Of a DNA stretch of 64,000 nucleotides, positions 47,990 to 61,220 are shown one piece after another. The translations under genes were made by a program, and so were the position numbers. The stretch spans positions 1,364,001 through 1,428,000 of the forward strand of contig JBAJFE010000026.1 in the NCBI GenBank assembly GCA_037903355.1, read 5' to 3'. How positions within the stretch are numbered: the first letter of the stretch is position 1; each line of letters starts with the position of its first letter. Below the pieces are notes generated by a model that was not told the DNA's origin, ran no database searches, and saw nothing but the letters and a program-made list of their open reading frames with translations. The stretch comes from Trichuris trichiura. Its lineage: Eukaryota; Nematoda; Enoplea; Trichinellida; Trichuridae.

Positions 47990-50900
47990 TTCGCCGTACA
48001 ATTTGCCAAAACTGTTAAAAAATTCCGGAACTTTGGATCCCTGCAGATCTCGCTGCGTATTGAGAAAAATGTGCTCTTTGGTCTCCCTGGTCAAGTAAGT
48101 ACAAGCGTGCGGTACAGGGAAGATGATCTGCTCGAGAGTACGATCGCCTCTAACAATCTTAAATGGCAACAAATATGTGGCAGCTCATTTTCCAAACTCG
48201 AACTAACGCAAAATAACAACCTCAATGTGAGCAGTATGTTCAGCGTAGAACTTCAACGCATTTCGAGCCGTATCGTCCATCGCATTGCCTGCATTCAGCA
48301 TCTTTCTAAGCGGCGGATAGTGACGAGACAACTGATGAGTTAGAATGTATATGTTGTGCCCAACTTCGGACGGAGTCGCCTCGTCACCGTTCATATTCAC
48401 TATGTCATTGCAGTTGACGTCCTTATTTGATTCGACAATTATTTTTGGGGTAGAATCGATAGGCGGCAATTCTTCCTGAAAAGGATGATGCTAAAGCTGA
48501 CCATTAACAGGATCATCGAAGCTAACTTGGCTTGCTAAACCGTCAGTTACAATTTCCGGAAGTTTGAAAACGCTTGTGATGGCATTTACCTAATAAGGAA
48601 ATTGTATGTACGACAAGTAAGAGTTGGAAAGAGATAACGCTTACTAGCTGCCCAACGCCTCCAGCCGTTCTGGTCATATTTCTAATTATACGCTCAGCGT
48701 TATCCCCATCGCAGCGAGACTCCAATATTGCCAATAGAAGTTTGGATGCGTTACTCTAAAGTTTCGGCGCGCTTCCAAAAAAGCTTTTGCATATTGACTG
48801 GACGTTGTAAACTCACTTTAACCTCTAATGCAAGATGGATGCTTTTTTCGGCCAAAGGTTTAATTTCATTCAATACCAACGATATAACAATGTCGAGGCC
48901 GTTGGATTCGTGCATAGCTATAGCATTCTGGAATTGAAAAAGATCAGACAAAATTTTTTTTCAAACTATAGTCCTCTGTGTACCTGATTTTCATGACACG
49001 GCCCTTGACAGTATTCTGTCAGGGAAATCAAAGCGCGGTTCACTAGCGAAACGTTGTACTCGTTGATCTCGTTCAATAGGCCCAAACTACCGCTTGTACT
49101 GCCACATATGGTATCCAGGAAAGTAAGCGTTCCAATAACAAGATCGTAGTTGGTTCGATTTTGTTGAGTACGCAAAAAATTCTAAACAGCTTAAATGAAA
49201 CAACAAGCTGAGTCCATCGTTGAAAGCTGACCTGCATATCCCTATTGTGGTTTTCGCACATCAATTGTAACAGGCGTAAAATGGACCCCATTACGGTCAC
49301 TTCCGGAGGCAACATGTCCACATCTGCTTTTTCTTGCTCTTTCCATAGCAATCGATCGGAGCGAAGGTCGATCGAGTTTGCAGGCGAGTCTTCGTCTCTC
49401 CAGCGTCTCATTCTTTCCTGTATTTTTTTCAATGTTTCGTCGTTTGTGCTTACAGGTGACATTCTGGGGCTTCCCACCGACGAGCCTACTCAATTCTCAA
49501 AATCAACACATAATCCTTACGCAGTTTTGGCGCTTACTTTTGCGGCTTTGTATAGCCGAACCGAGTCGATTTTCTCGACGGCTGAGCATGTTGGAGCGCA
49601 ACTTGTTTTGGGCCCTTTGCATTTTTTCGTGAAGTACTCGACAAAAATGCTCGCCGGAATCTTTCGCTTGCAGGCATTTAAGTAACGTCTCCTGAAATGA
49701 AAGAAAACGCCAAGTTCTTCGGCAGCTTCGTTACCAAGGTTCATCTCCGTTCATGCCTGGACAACTTCGTTGCCTCCCTCGAGCAAAGTCTTGCCCAACT
49801 CGACAGCTCCGACAAAAATATCTTCGGACATGCAGTGGACAATCAAATCGACTATCAGATCGCTGGCACCGGCGGCATTCAAGCATCGTTGCACCTTTGT
49901 CAAATCGCGGGACAGTATTTCCTTAACAATCTCCTGTGACGAATCGGACAACTGGCCGGAAACGACCTCTGATGACGACAGCAGTGTTTTCAACTTCTGA
50001 GTTCGCGAAGACGATGACGACGATTGATATATTCCAAAGTAGGCTAACAAAAGTTCTTTGTGGCAGGTCTCGATCTAAAATTCGCCCTTTCCAAACGGCG
50101 GCAAACCAAGAAGAATACAAATGCTAACCAAGTCGCTCACTCTGCCGGTCGATGGCACCATACTGCGAATTGTCTCTAAAAGTTTGACGCAAAGGATTTC
50201 GTTCTTTTCATGAGCCAAAAGACGGCAATGCTTGATAAGCCTACGAGAAATAAAATGGTAGAACGCTTCAATGAAGCTTAATAGTGACCATACTTGGCGA
50301 TGAAGAGATCATTGCGAAAGTTGTCGTCCATCTGCTTATCGCATCCGTCGAACACCACTTCGGGATATTGAAGAATATCAACCGCTACCATAGTTTCGGC
50401 AATAGCCATTGGTTTGAACAAATCGTCCAAACGGGATACTATCTCCTAAAAAATATTGTCAACTTCCATTGATGGCCAGTTGGTCAACCAACTTGGAAAC
50501 ACTCAATGACGGAGTTGTATTCTTGCATTCGTCGGCTCAGCTGAGTCGCTTTGGTGACAAAATTTTTTGCCCTCTTCAACTTGCACCATTTGCTTTTGTA
50601 TTCGGGCGGCATGGCAACATTGGCTGGGAGTGTTAGTCGTTGCAGGTTGGCTGAAATTTCATCGCCGCTATTTGCAGGCCGAGGCGGAATGCGAGTCGCA
50701 AAAGCAACTTACCAAAACGGCACATACTCTCTATGCAGCTCATCAGGTAGAATTTGTAATTAACATTGATGTTTTTCAGCCACACAACACTTTGCAGACG
50801 ACCCAAAGAGTCCAGCAGACGGCCGAACAAATTATTTTCAATCTTCGAAAAGAAAGATAAAATCGGAAAATTAAAAACGCGCCAATACAGTATCCCAACG

Positions 50901-51483
50901 TACCTTTTGATCAGAAATCTCGTGAGCAAGCGGCTTTTCGAAGAAAGCGACGATAAGTTTTGTCGCTGACATGCAAATATATCTTTCAGCGGCTCCGCTG
51001 ATTGACGGGCCGCACTCGTAAAGCTAAAAAGTTTATCAAATTAATTATTATGTCAAGAAAAGAGCGGTTGCCGATCTCGACCCGTTCGATATCGTCGATG
51101 ATATTCTTCAGCACTCGCACCATACAATCGTCGCAGTACATATCTTTCATGTCGGCGTCCGTGTCAATGTAGCAGTGAAGCAGAAATTTAATGTACACCT
51201 CTTTCAATTCGAAAAAGCAATTGCTATTGCTGATCACGTGCACAATGTGCTCGAGCGGTACGTGTGAGGCGCATTGCAATTCAGTGGTGACGTTACGACC
51301 GACCGTACACAGTGCCAGCAGACGAATCAGCTCAATGTGATAGCACAGCGGATTGCTCAAGTCAGAAAGATTGCAACTTTGCTCCATCATTCCAACAAGA
51401 GTCTCGAATCCGGCGTTGTCAGTGTAAAACTGACACACATCGTCTGAGGCGCTGGAAATCTGAAATATACAACATCGCAATGA

Positions 51484-51521
<38 letters not shown>

Positions 51522-54500
51522 CGTTTCCCCTATAAGGCCAGGCCTTATATTTATTTTTCCTTCAAAAAACATGGCAGGGCTTTATTTTCAGGGTGTCTTA
51601 TATTTTCAGGTACCACAATCTGCACCTGTTCATTCATTTACGTGTAGAAGCCTACATGAAGCGTAAATGTAAAGAAAGGAAGATGTCGTAACTGGGGCTT
51701 ATTTTCAGGTTAGGGCTTTTCCTAAAGAGCACCCAAAAGTAATGCTAGTGTGTATTTTCAGGAGAGGTCTTATTATAGGGAAAACACGCACATGCATACC
51801 TATATATATATATATATATATATATTCTGACAGCTTAGAAAGCTTATATTGTGTATATGAAGTAAATATTGGGTTGGTATCAGGGAAGGCTTTGTTTATA
51901 ATGAGGACAATATCAGGATCGAAGCCCTAATTGACATTGCAAGAAAAATTAATTTGAATTTTTAATAAGCACTTACAGCTTGTGAAATTTTGTCTTGCGT
52001 GCTAATAATTGGCCTTTCCTCTGGAATCAATGTTTGCAGAAACTTTAGAAATATGCCATTTCTTCCTTGCAGTTCTATCAAGTGGACGATATGTTGTATG
52101 AGTTGGTCGCTTACGCTGGCGCACAGTTCTCGATTGCCGCGAAATATTGCGCATAGCGTTGGAACATCGGAAGCCTGAAACGTATGCACAAAATGAGAAA
52201 TTAAAAACAAAAATGACATTGAGCACTCGTACTTCCTCTATTTTCAGAAATTCGCATCTATTCGACTCGCTATTCAGCGATATGCGTTGGTAGAGCAAAC
52301 GCTGATTTTCCGCGTTGCCGCTGCAAAACTCGCACAGGAAATTGTGCGCTTGTTCGAACAGCTTAGGCATATCCTTATCTACTTTCTACAAAGAACTTTT
52401 TGCAGTGAAAAACTACAAAAATAAAGCATGTATATTACTTTGTCAAATGGAATGGATAAAAAGGCAATAGTCGCTTCGTGCACCCGCATATTTCGAAGCA
52501 ACTGTTGGTTCCTTGGGTCCACTTTACCGTCGTCGGTACGACATAAGTTCTTCCAACGAATGAAAATCTGAACGTTAATACATTTATTGCCTATTTGAAA
52601 AAAAAACAGAAGACAAAGACACTCACGTCGTACAACAATTTACGACAATACTCGCTTTTCAATGGATACTGGCAGCTGAGCTCCTTGAAAAGCTTTGTCA
52701 TGAACCGCTTCTCCTCCTCTTCTTGGTATTTTCGTTCAACACTTTCATTTTCCAAACGAGACGACAACATATCGTCAGCGCTTTTGCTGCTGCAAAAGAA
52801 AAAACGTACATTTTATACGCGTGTTACGCAAGGACAAGCCAACCATCGTTCATTGAACAAGCCCAATATGTTGCTGCGCTTCTGCGAGCCAGTTTTGTTG
52901 GTATATACCCACAGCTCGCTTTTTTCGGTCAAATTTTTCAACAGCAAAAGATCGCGATGGACTTGCTGGTAATTTCGCACGTCAGTTTGCGAGACGAGTA
53001 GTTGAACCTAATAATGGGACAACTTTCGCTTTCCGCTTTCGCAAAAGCAATTTTCTAACCTGCTTCAGCGCGTGGATCAGCTCGGTTCGCTGATTGAAAT
53101 TACGAAAGAATATATCGAGACCGGAACTTATCAATGGCGGGTAGTCGGATACAATCAGCCGTAACAAAATACGCAACAACTGCTTGCCATTCTCTCGACC
53201 GAAAATTAGATTGCAGCTCCAATGAGGCGTCAGTACGTCCGCTCTATCCGGCGAACATCGACTTCTGACAAATGTATTTTATACAATACTAACTAACGCG
53301 TCAGGCCAACTCACTTCGTGTTAAAAATAGAGTTTGCCAGCATTGTTATTTTCAGGTCGTCTAAATCTAAAACTTACCGTCATGTAGAGGATACGATGCC
53401 CTTATTTAAATTTACCATCAAAAAACAACATGTCGCATGCATCATCGGGCGCGTATTCTTTCTTGATCAACGAAAGCACAGTTGTGATCCTATAGTCCAA
53501 CCGGACATTGAGAGCATACTGAAAGTAAATCGATTCGTATATCTCAACAGCTTTCCCGCGTATACCTTCAATATATCTAAGATAACCAACTTTGCTTGAA
53601 GAACAACTTTTCTGCATTCCTGTTGTTCCAGATGGACATCCGCTTGCTTTTGTGACATCAGCATGGAAGTGAATTCAATGTTTGGGGTTTGATCGCCTGA
53701 ACGGTAAAAGAAAATGGTTAAGAACATTGTCAACGGTCTACCTGCAAAATAAAGAACCATTTTCAGCCGAGTCGGTCACAAACGTCCCATCCATTATGTC
53801 CAGCATGTCCTGCGTCAAAATCAGCAATTCCGGCAGACTGTAGAAGCCGAATTTCACCAATGCTCGAGCAAGATTTACTATCTGAAAATAAAAGGAATTA
53901 AGTTGCCTTAAAAAGGAGCGGTGTACCTCAAGCGTGAAGACGTTCTGCTCCTTGTACACTAGTTTGGCGGATTTCAGCTCGTACAAATACTCTTCGACGT
54001 ATTTTAACAAACCACCGAACTTCTTTCTTTCTTGCACCCTATTTTGTCTTTGATTGAATGAATATACTTCCTCATTTGAATATCTTCAAGGAAATGAAAC
54101 ACTTTGAAAGAGTATACGCGTCGTAAAGGTGAATAGTACGTTTCGATGCATGTCTCTAATGGAATTTCTTTCCACAATCTCGCATATCTGACAGGTAACA
54201 ATTCTTGCAAGTCGGTGATCACATGCAAATGAAGCATAAGTCTGGCAAAACTCGCTCGAAGATTAAATGGCAATCTCTCGTCTGTCATACAACTGGAAAG
54301 GAGAGTTGGTCATCGTTGCCATACTTTAGTATAGTTTTACCGAAGAAGAATATCGATGGGCAATTCTCTGGATAAATTAAGCAACATTTTGTTGTCCGGA
54401 GGATCGATGGCCAGAAATTGTCGATCCAAACACATTTGCGAAAAGAGATCTAATTGACGCTTGTAGTATTCAAGAACACGGGCAGCCTCTTCGTTATCGC

Positions 54501-57500
54501 CGCTTTCGAGAGCCAACTTTTCCAATAGCAGCGGTTCGTCACCTCTCCAAGAGATGAACACCTAAATAAAAGTGCTGCAATAGTGCTGCTAGCGTAAGCT
54601 CGCCTCTGGCTAACGCACTTGGTCGGCAATCATCCTAAACATAATAACAATCATACAAGAAAAAATGTTTGCGCCTTCCGTCGGCACCTAGTTTCCAGCA
54701 GGATGTCACGATTTGCCTCGTTTAATACCAATAGACAAATAAGCTCTTGGATTTTTTTGTTCGCTTCATTCTTGCAAACGCACAGCAATGTCAGGTAGTC
54801 CAAAAATCTGAAAAAAAACAATAAAAATGTTTTCGAAACAAAAAGGAGCGCATACGAAGCTACCTTCCCTCGCGATTTTTTCGTACTAATTCGATGAACT
54901 TTTCAATATGGGTTTTTTCAACATGCGTTTCAAGCAGCTTATTGTTGTCGTGCAAAACGGCTGTAATAGTATCTTCAGCCATGAGACCGTAACCGATTTG
55001 ACGTTGTATGTCGATGAAACGCTCCGCTATGTAAACCTGAGAAAAAAGTAGAGAAATAATAGAAAATGCGGAAAAGAAAAACAACAGTCGCTTACCTGAT
55101 TCCTTCTGTAGGCCTGTTGAGAAAATCGAAGCAGAGTATACATAAGTTGAAACATTCGCTTGTATGGTTCGTTTCCAGGTTTGCTTAGTACAGCGGGATT
55201 TTCGAACAGAGGGCGTTGATCTCTCCGAGATTGAAAGGGCGCCTGGAGCAGGTCGAATATCTGCGAACGAAAACAAAAAGATACAGATAAAATTGCCGCA
55301 ATAACATTTTTGCATAAAGTTGCTTTGCAACCAACCTGAGCGAGCACCTTCTGTTCGCGAAGGAGCTTTTGCCTATTGCGACTCGGTTTGGTCACTTGGA
55401 TTTTCAAAGGATCTTCAAGATGGGATACAGTGTTTGTGACGAAATAAATGAGCTCAATCAGAAGCTGAGTTATCATACTAAAAAGCAAAAGAAGATTTAC
55501 CGCGTTAAGGTAAAAGTCAAAAAACAAAATAGCACTACGCCTTATCTTTCACTACATTACGGCCTTGTCTTATGCGCTCCAAAAAGTCATTCAGCGCCTT
55601 GCAAGCGTCATTGGCAAAATCTAGATCGCGAACCTCCGTCGCGCTGACGGTTAGTATGGCGAACGCCTCTTTATCTTCTTTCCAGCTTGAACAAGCCAGC
55701 TGGAAGTGCATACGCGTAAAAGATGAGAAGGCGAAACTAGACGAGACTACTTTTAGCATAATGCTATCTTCGCCAGCTTCCGGATCCAAACGCGTTGTAG
55801 TACTATGTACCCAACTGTTTGTCTGCACATGCTTTAAACGAATATACGACTGGCTAGAAAAGAGCAAAACCCAATCCCGAAAATGGACAAATCGGAGCGT
55901 ATATTACCGAGGAACGAGCGCATCCATTTTTGTCAATGTAGTTGGATCGAGCTGAAACAGTGTACTGGCATCGCGCGGCGAAGTCGAGTGCGTCGATGTT
56001 AACGAGTACAATGACTCAGCGCTGCTCGACTTGCTTATACGCCTTTTGAATTCTTTTGAGATGGACAAAGATCTTTTCTTATGATCATAGTCCACCGACA
56101 GGTACCTGTCGGTGGCCAGATGTTTAAAGCGAAAAACGCTGTTCCAACGACCAGCGCTGCTTTTATACGGTTCATCATGAACAACCTGCAAAGAAAAGGT
56201 ACACTTTAAAAAAAACCGCGCGCTGAGTCGACATCGATGAACGCCACCTCTACTTCCCAAAGAGCTTTGGAAGAAGTGGCCTCAAGCGCTTGATCCCTTT
56301 TGGTGACTCTGAGGAAAACAGCTTGCAAGCTGCCATGCAAGTCTTGCGTGAGAAACTTTTGTTGCTCCGCGTGAAATAATCGCACCACGTCACCCTAAAT
56401 GAGAAGAACGAACTTTAAAAGCAGCCAAATAATGCAATGGTAAACATTCCCGCGCGGCACACTGCATCTTACGTACAAAGCGTACCAACTGCCGCGCCGA
56501 AAACGCTTTACAAAATAATGGCAGTATCGAATATTTAAATAGTATTTTTTTACACAATTTCAATAGAAGTCAGGTGCGCAAGAGAACCTGCGCTTCTGTC
56601 TTAGAAAAAAGTTCAAACTTTTATAATGCCCCATTTTCATTCTACAATCAGTAATACGAATGTTATCTTCTGCTCATCCGCCCAGGCACTCCTCTCCTGG
56701 TCGAAGCAGTCTCTACAGCGATGACAAGTTGCACCATAAAGTTTCGAGACCGCCAAGAAATGCAAATATTTGATGCTAGGGTCGTAACAGGTCGGAACGG
56801 TATTATGTCAACTTGGAGAGGACGATGATTTAAGCAAGCTGAAAGAGCTTCCCTTAAACAGGAACTGAATGACACTGATTACCCCTGATGCATATTGACT
56901 TATTTACTCTCAAAAAATCGAACGCTAAAGCCGGCGCTGATGAAATGAAATGAAATTTAAAACTTAAAACAATACATAATAACTAGAATACGTAAAAGAT
57001 ATTTAAAAAAATAAAACAATGCATATACTAGCATTGATGATCGCGAAAACTGACCCTGAAGGCTGCGTCCTTAAAGACTCTGTTAAGCAATTTTCTTATG
57101 TAACTATACATATAGTACAAGAAAAAAAACACTTCCTTAGTTTCACCGGCATCGGAGTTATTGTATTCTCCTGTGATAATATAACGAAATCTATACTACC
57201 CAATAGTTATTGTAATGGAGCTGTACGGCTTCATAAGATTAAACTGAGCTTCCCAAGTACATATATATAGGGACTACATACATATCGCTCTATTACGATC
57301 AAGAATGGGTAGTATGCAATTTGTGATGTTAATGTATATATTTATGCGCAAACACCGAGAATGTTGCCACACAAGTGATGATTACCGTAAAGACCGTAGC
57401 TATGGGACCCCGAAAGTCCCGGAAGCTCTTAGAAATTTTTGCATCTCAAACATGTATATGCGTAAACGCACGTAACTGTATCCTTCTGTACTAATACCAC

Positions 57501-60355
57501 GAGGTCCGTACTACCCGATGGTAATAGAGCTATGATGTTTCACAAGCTCAAAGTTAGCAAGCGGATAATTCGCGAAACCATCAAGAATTTCAAAGCTGAC
57601 ATTCTTGGGAAAACTGGATAAAGTGGACGCCAGATTCGACGTAGCGTAAGCTTAAGAATTAACGTCATAGTTTTTTTTAAACCTAACTTAACCTTGCCTA
57701 TTACTGGAACCCATAATCTCTTTTTGCCTTATTCAACAAACACTGACTGAGGGCTTCGTATGACATATCATTAATGCTCTGTCCCTTCGGGTGCCACATT
57801 TTAACTTGCTATGACATCCATAGTTCCACCATCCTTGAATTTCATTTACTGCTTATACAATTTTCTTTACAATCTTTCGGATAGCACTGCAGAGCTGCAA
57901 GCTCACCTAAAGGCTACATTTTAAAGATTACGATGTCTGCGAAAACCGAAGCTATACAGTACTCATTTTCAAACCTGAAAACTCTTTTATATTTTTGTAA
58001 AGGAACATAAAATGCCCGTACGCAATTCGAATAGATAACATTTAAACAACCATGTAACGATACAGCAGCGTCAAAAGTTAGACGAGAGCGCGCATACGTC
58101 GCTGGCAATGTAGTAAGCTAAAAACGTCTAATCGCGAGTGGGTGTTGGCACAGAGAATAGAGAAGTTAACACGTAGGCTGCACAAAGACGAAAAAGTTTG
58201 ATCAGTTTGAGCCTTTTTAAGACAATGCAGTTAATTGAAACGTCACTGCTATCAGAAAGGAGCTAGCAATGCTTAACTAGCAATTTCTCACCTCCTCAAA
58301 CTAATCGCCCACAGCTCGTCTCCACATGTACGAATATTTGCTCAACAGCTCACAAGCGCGAAAGGGTTATCTCTCTTAGCAGCGTTTAAGATAAACTTGA
58401 AGTTTCAATCAGCAAATGCAAATCAACGCGTCATTCCGCTAAGAAAGCTGCTAGCGAGAGAATGATTGAAATGCTTTAAGCAATGCTCGAAATGCCATTA
58501 ACTACTTAGCTAAATTATTAGCCTTACTGCTTTACCAATATGCAAATAACAACAAAAAAAGAATACAACAGAAATGGATGTATGCTAATAGCTGCAAGGT
58601 GCTGGAATTTTAAATTTTTCATAGGATGTCATGCGTTACGCGTACGCGGCAAGAAAAAGTCACGTAGACAAGAACAACAAGTTCATTTAAACAATAATGA
58701 AAGATATCACACACACGCACACTTGTTAATTGACTTGTATGCAAAAAAGTAGCCGCCGGATTGATAAAACTATTTAGAGGCAATACAAATGCACTTGACA
58801 CCGATTGTTATTGAGAAAACTGGCAAAAGCCGGATTGGACAAGTAACAAAGTCAGCAACTTACACCCTTCAATACGTTGGGCAGATTTTCTCGATATTCC
58901 AAAAAGAGCAACACCTGCCAACAAGTCTGCTCATTCAAACAGTTGACCTGAAAAACATGCGCGCCCATAGAGTTATGCAGAAGCGCTGAAAAAGTTTAGG
59001 GCACACCTCCTTGCTTTCTTTGTCTTCTGTTAGCGATAGACTGCTGACGTGCAACTGATGTTTAACGCTACCAGGCAACTGGGAAACGTAGTAAGGAACG
59101 AGGCATATACGATCGCCCGCAACGACCTGCATAAATTAGCATAATTAATAGCTGATGGTCAAAAGTGGTTGAATGTGCCGACATTATCGCCCAATGAGCG
59201 CAGCTTGTAATATGGTTCGACCACAAACCACGAGCCATCGCTGCCCTGCAAATCGAGCGTAACTTTCATAGCATTTCGATCGACCCTGGCTGGTTCCTTT
59301 TTGTTAGTTGTCAAAAACTTATTGCTCTTCACATGCAGCAACTAAGTTGAGCTACCATTTCAAGCAATGCTACAACAATTCATCGCCTACCTGAATTGTC
59401 GTTCCGTATTGGACAACGTGACCTATAGTTCGTTTGAACTCAACAATATTTTGCTCATTTTCCTTGTCGGCCGCATCCTTAGCATTTCAAAAAAAAATAA
59501 TTGATCTCTTCCACTTTTACTTAAAATGTGTTGTTGTCGTTTGAACCTTTAGACGCAAAAGCATGTCGGCTGACATGGTACTTGTACCGCCGTACTGTTT
59601 TGTTCTCTCCTCCGCCCATAGTTGCTTTTGCGCTGCGTATCTGCGTACGGGACATATTTGGAATAAACAATCTGAAAATAAGGATACGTATTCAAAAGGA
59701 CTTGGTTTGTATAAGCTAGAAAGTAAAAGAAAAGCTAAACTGCGCGGAATGAATACAGATCGGATAACGTCTTATATTGAAGAAATAGTCGACGAAGAGA
59801 AGTTTGCCTAAGGCGGTCTACAACCAGTTGCGCTACGCAGTGGCGTACGACCTGGGCAACAAATCTTTTTCATGAAGAAAAGACTGCCAACAACGAGACC
59901 ATCTGATCGTTGTACCGATAAAGTGCGCAAAAGCTTTTTGTCTCAACCGCCAAAGGACTACTGCCATACGACATAACATCTCTTGTCGCTAAGCTATGTT
60001 GAGCGCAATTGAAAATGTGCACGCACGATGGCGTGCGTACAAGTGGAGCACGTTTAGTTTTTACATTTTACAGACTTCGCCTACGGCCAACAGCCACGTC
60101 AAATTGCAGCAAAGTGATGTGTGTACCGCGAAATTTTTTCGGCGGATTCTCAGGAGTTCCAAAAGAGGGTCGTACAACGCACCGATCGTCCACCAAACTG
60201 CAAACATATACATATATAGATGTATTTGCTTTCGACGCAATCACTTACCCGAGAGTGGATAGAAAACCTATTGTTGCTTCCACTCCTTCCGCGTAAAGGG
60301 AAACTATGTCCCCAATGTGCAGGAACGTACTGGTGAACACGTCCACAGCGCTCAT
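44765..60355 (-). CDS. ITPR: Inositol 1,4,5-trisphosphate receptor (ER calcium release channel)
   Basis: A 15.6-kb gene of about 40 exons, read from ATG at 60355 ([20 protein letters not shown]) to a TGA at 44765. I placed these 5' exons with matching phases: 60249-60355, 60127-60197, 59547-59671, 59391-59477, 59183-59341, 59007-59126, 58864-58947, 56248-56394, 55908-56185, 55751-55853, 55539-55699, 55336-55477, 55096-55260, 54864-55036, 54688-54807, 54619-54634, 54341-54561, 54140-54292, 53927-54083, 53758-53881, 53566-53696, 53416-53518, 53315-53366 and 53060-53264. The remainder is recognised by similarity but not fully spliced. The architecture is suppressor domain, IP3-binding core, long helical regulatory region, six-TM channel and coiled C-terminus. 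It is a tetrameric ER Ca2+ channel gated by IP3. Oddities: an apparent frameshift in exon 3 and a 16-nt microexon. C. elegans ITR-1 is the expected orthologue. Confidence 0.95.
51486..51518. repeat. (TA)n microsatellite, left flank of the MITE-like element
   Basis: About 16 uninterrupted AT dinucleotides in an ITPR intron. Confidence 0.95.
51519..51800. mobile_element. MITE-like element in an ITPR intron
   Basis: A 282-bp segment bounded on both sides by (TA)n runs. Its ends are imperfect inverted repeats: the left begins CGTTTCCCCTATAAGG, and the right, reverse-complemented, begins CGTGTTTTCCCTATAATAAG. Inside are repeated units resembling GGGCTTATTTTCAGG at 51578-51594, 51694-51710 and 51751-51767. 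No coding capacity. Terminal inverted repeats and insertion in TA fit a non-autonomous DNA transposon; the superfamily is not assignable from this alone. Confidence 0.6.
51801..51825. repeat. (TA)n microsatellite, right flank of the MITE-like element
   Basis: About 12 uninterrupted TA dinucleotides; with the left run it frames a 282-bp insert, as if a single TA array had been split. Confidence 0.95.
54688..56394 (-). other. ITPR: ITPR exons 8-15: IP3-binding core
   Basis: MIR-type trefoil ([55 protein letters not shown]) followed by the armadillo part ([37 protein letters not shown]). Compared with vertebrate ITPR1, the basic residues R504, K508 and R511 are kept (RNRQKLLR) and Y567/R568 are kept with K569 as Arg (YRRNQ). 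The R265-TTG-R269 loop reads RVTKR here: T266 becomes Val and G268 becomes Lys. Confidence 0.85.
58864..60355 (-). other. ITPR: ITPR exons 1-7: suppressor (beta-trefoil) domain
   Basis: Reads [80 protein letters not shown] and [20 protein letters not shown], all in the order of the family's N-terminal 220 residues, which damp IP3 affinity and couple binding to gating. Exon 3 (59547-59671) changes frame between DCLFQICP and YAAQKQLW. The donor after GDN (GTCGGC) is weak. Confidence 0.88.
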
Positions 60356-61220
60356 GTTGACCAGACGATGCCTACATGGAAAATAGAGGAATAAAACTTG
60401 TCTATCGTTTTAAAAAAAGAGACTAACGAATACTCGTTGCCGTTACGACGATATACATTCGGCGTCAGCAGAAAGATTGCGTTAAACCGTCTTCCATTTC
60501 CATCTGAGAACAATGATGCCTCGATAAACAGTCACGCCTGTGACAACAACGCTCCCACCTTCTTCAGCTAACAATGCAAACGGCTAATGCTGTATCGGTC
60601 GGGCAAACAAGCTGAACGTACCATCGCGTCTTCATCGCTTTGCACAATCGACCAATAGGAAAGGGTCAGTTGATTGTCATGTGACCAATGGGCATACAAA
60701 AACATGCAACCTCGTTGTTCAACACTTTTCAAAATTGCTATGCTGCTGCCTAATGCCGAACGAAAAAGACAAACTCAACATTGAAGTGAAACATATTTCA
60801 CTAACTGTTGAAGCGACCGTTTTCTCAAAAACGAGAAAAAAAACATATACGAACCGCGTAAAACAAAAGATTACACCTCAATGGGCTCTCATTCGTTCGA
60901 ACGAAAAGAGAGGGTGATCACACGAAACGAATCGGGCATCAGCGAACACGAGCGATAAACAGATAAAATGTCAGTAAAAAAAAGGACCTGTTGCGCCAAG
61001 CAGAGAGAGAGAGATCGACAAAATACAAAGCTACAACAAATGAAGACAATGAACAAGTTGTCGTCGTCGGCGCGCAGCTACAAACTTGGCACGATCACAC
61101 GCAAGTTACAACAACACACCGGTAAAAGTAATAAAAATTCATTCGTCTTGGCGACCGAACGAGAACCACCATAATCTTTTATGATCGATAGGTGCGCGCC
61201 ACTGGTTGGCGTCTGCTTGA
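60356..61220. other. Intergenic between BCL9-like 3' end and ITPR start
   Basis: 865 bp between two minus-strand genes; it must contain the ITPR promoter. ORFs on the plus strand (60681-60917, 60968-61174) are Lys-rich, short and unlike anything I know. No motif called. Confidence 0.5.

Larger units (their letters stand above)
47990..54640 (-). other. ITPR: ITPR central helical/regulatory region (RIH and RIH-associated domains)
   Basis: Successive exons match the family's cytoplasmic rod: [84 protein letters not shown]-type and [19 protein letters not shown] segments, HVVELL-type helices, [42 protein letters not shown], then [15 protein letters not shown] and [18 protein letters not shown]. 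The region transmits IP3 binding to the pore and carries modulator sites. Exact junctions between about 48 and 53 kb were not all resolved. Confidence 0.85.

Noticed and set aside
54004..54083. Reading the ITPR frame [25 protein letters not shown] as coding
   Set aside because: It is an unspliced 56-nt intron; removing it (donor after 54140, acceptor before 54083) gives the conserved join to [18 protein letters not shown].
59563..59811. 82-codon plus-strand ORF with Cys residues
   Set aside because: Antisense to ITPR exon 3 and its intron; no start context, splice signals or similarity.
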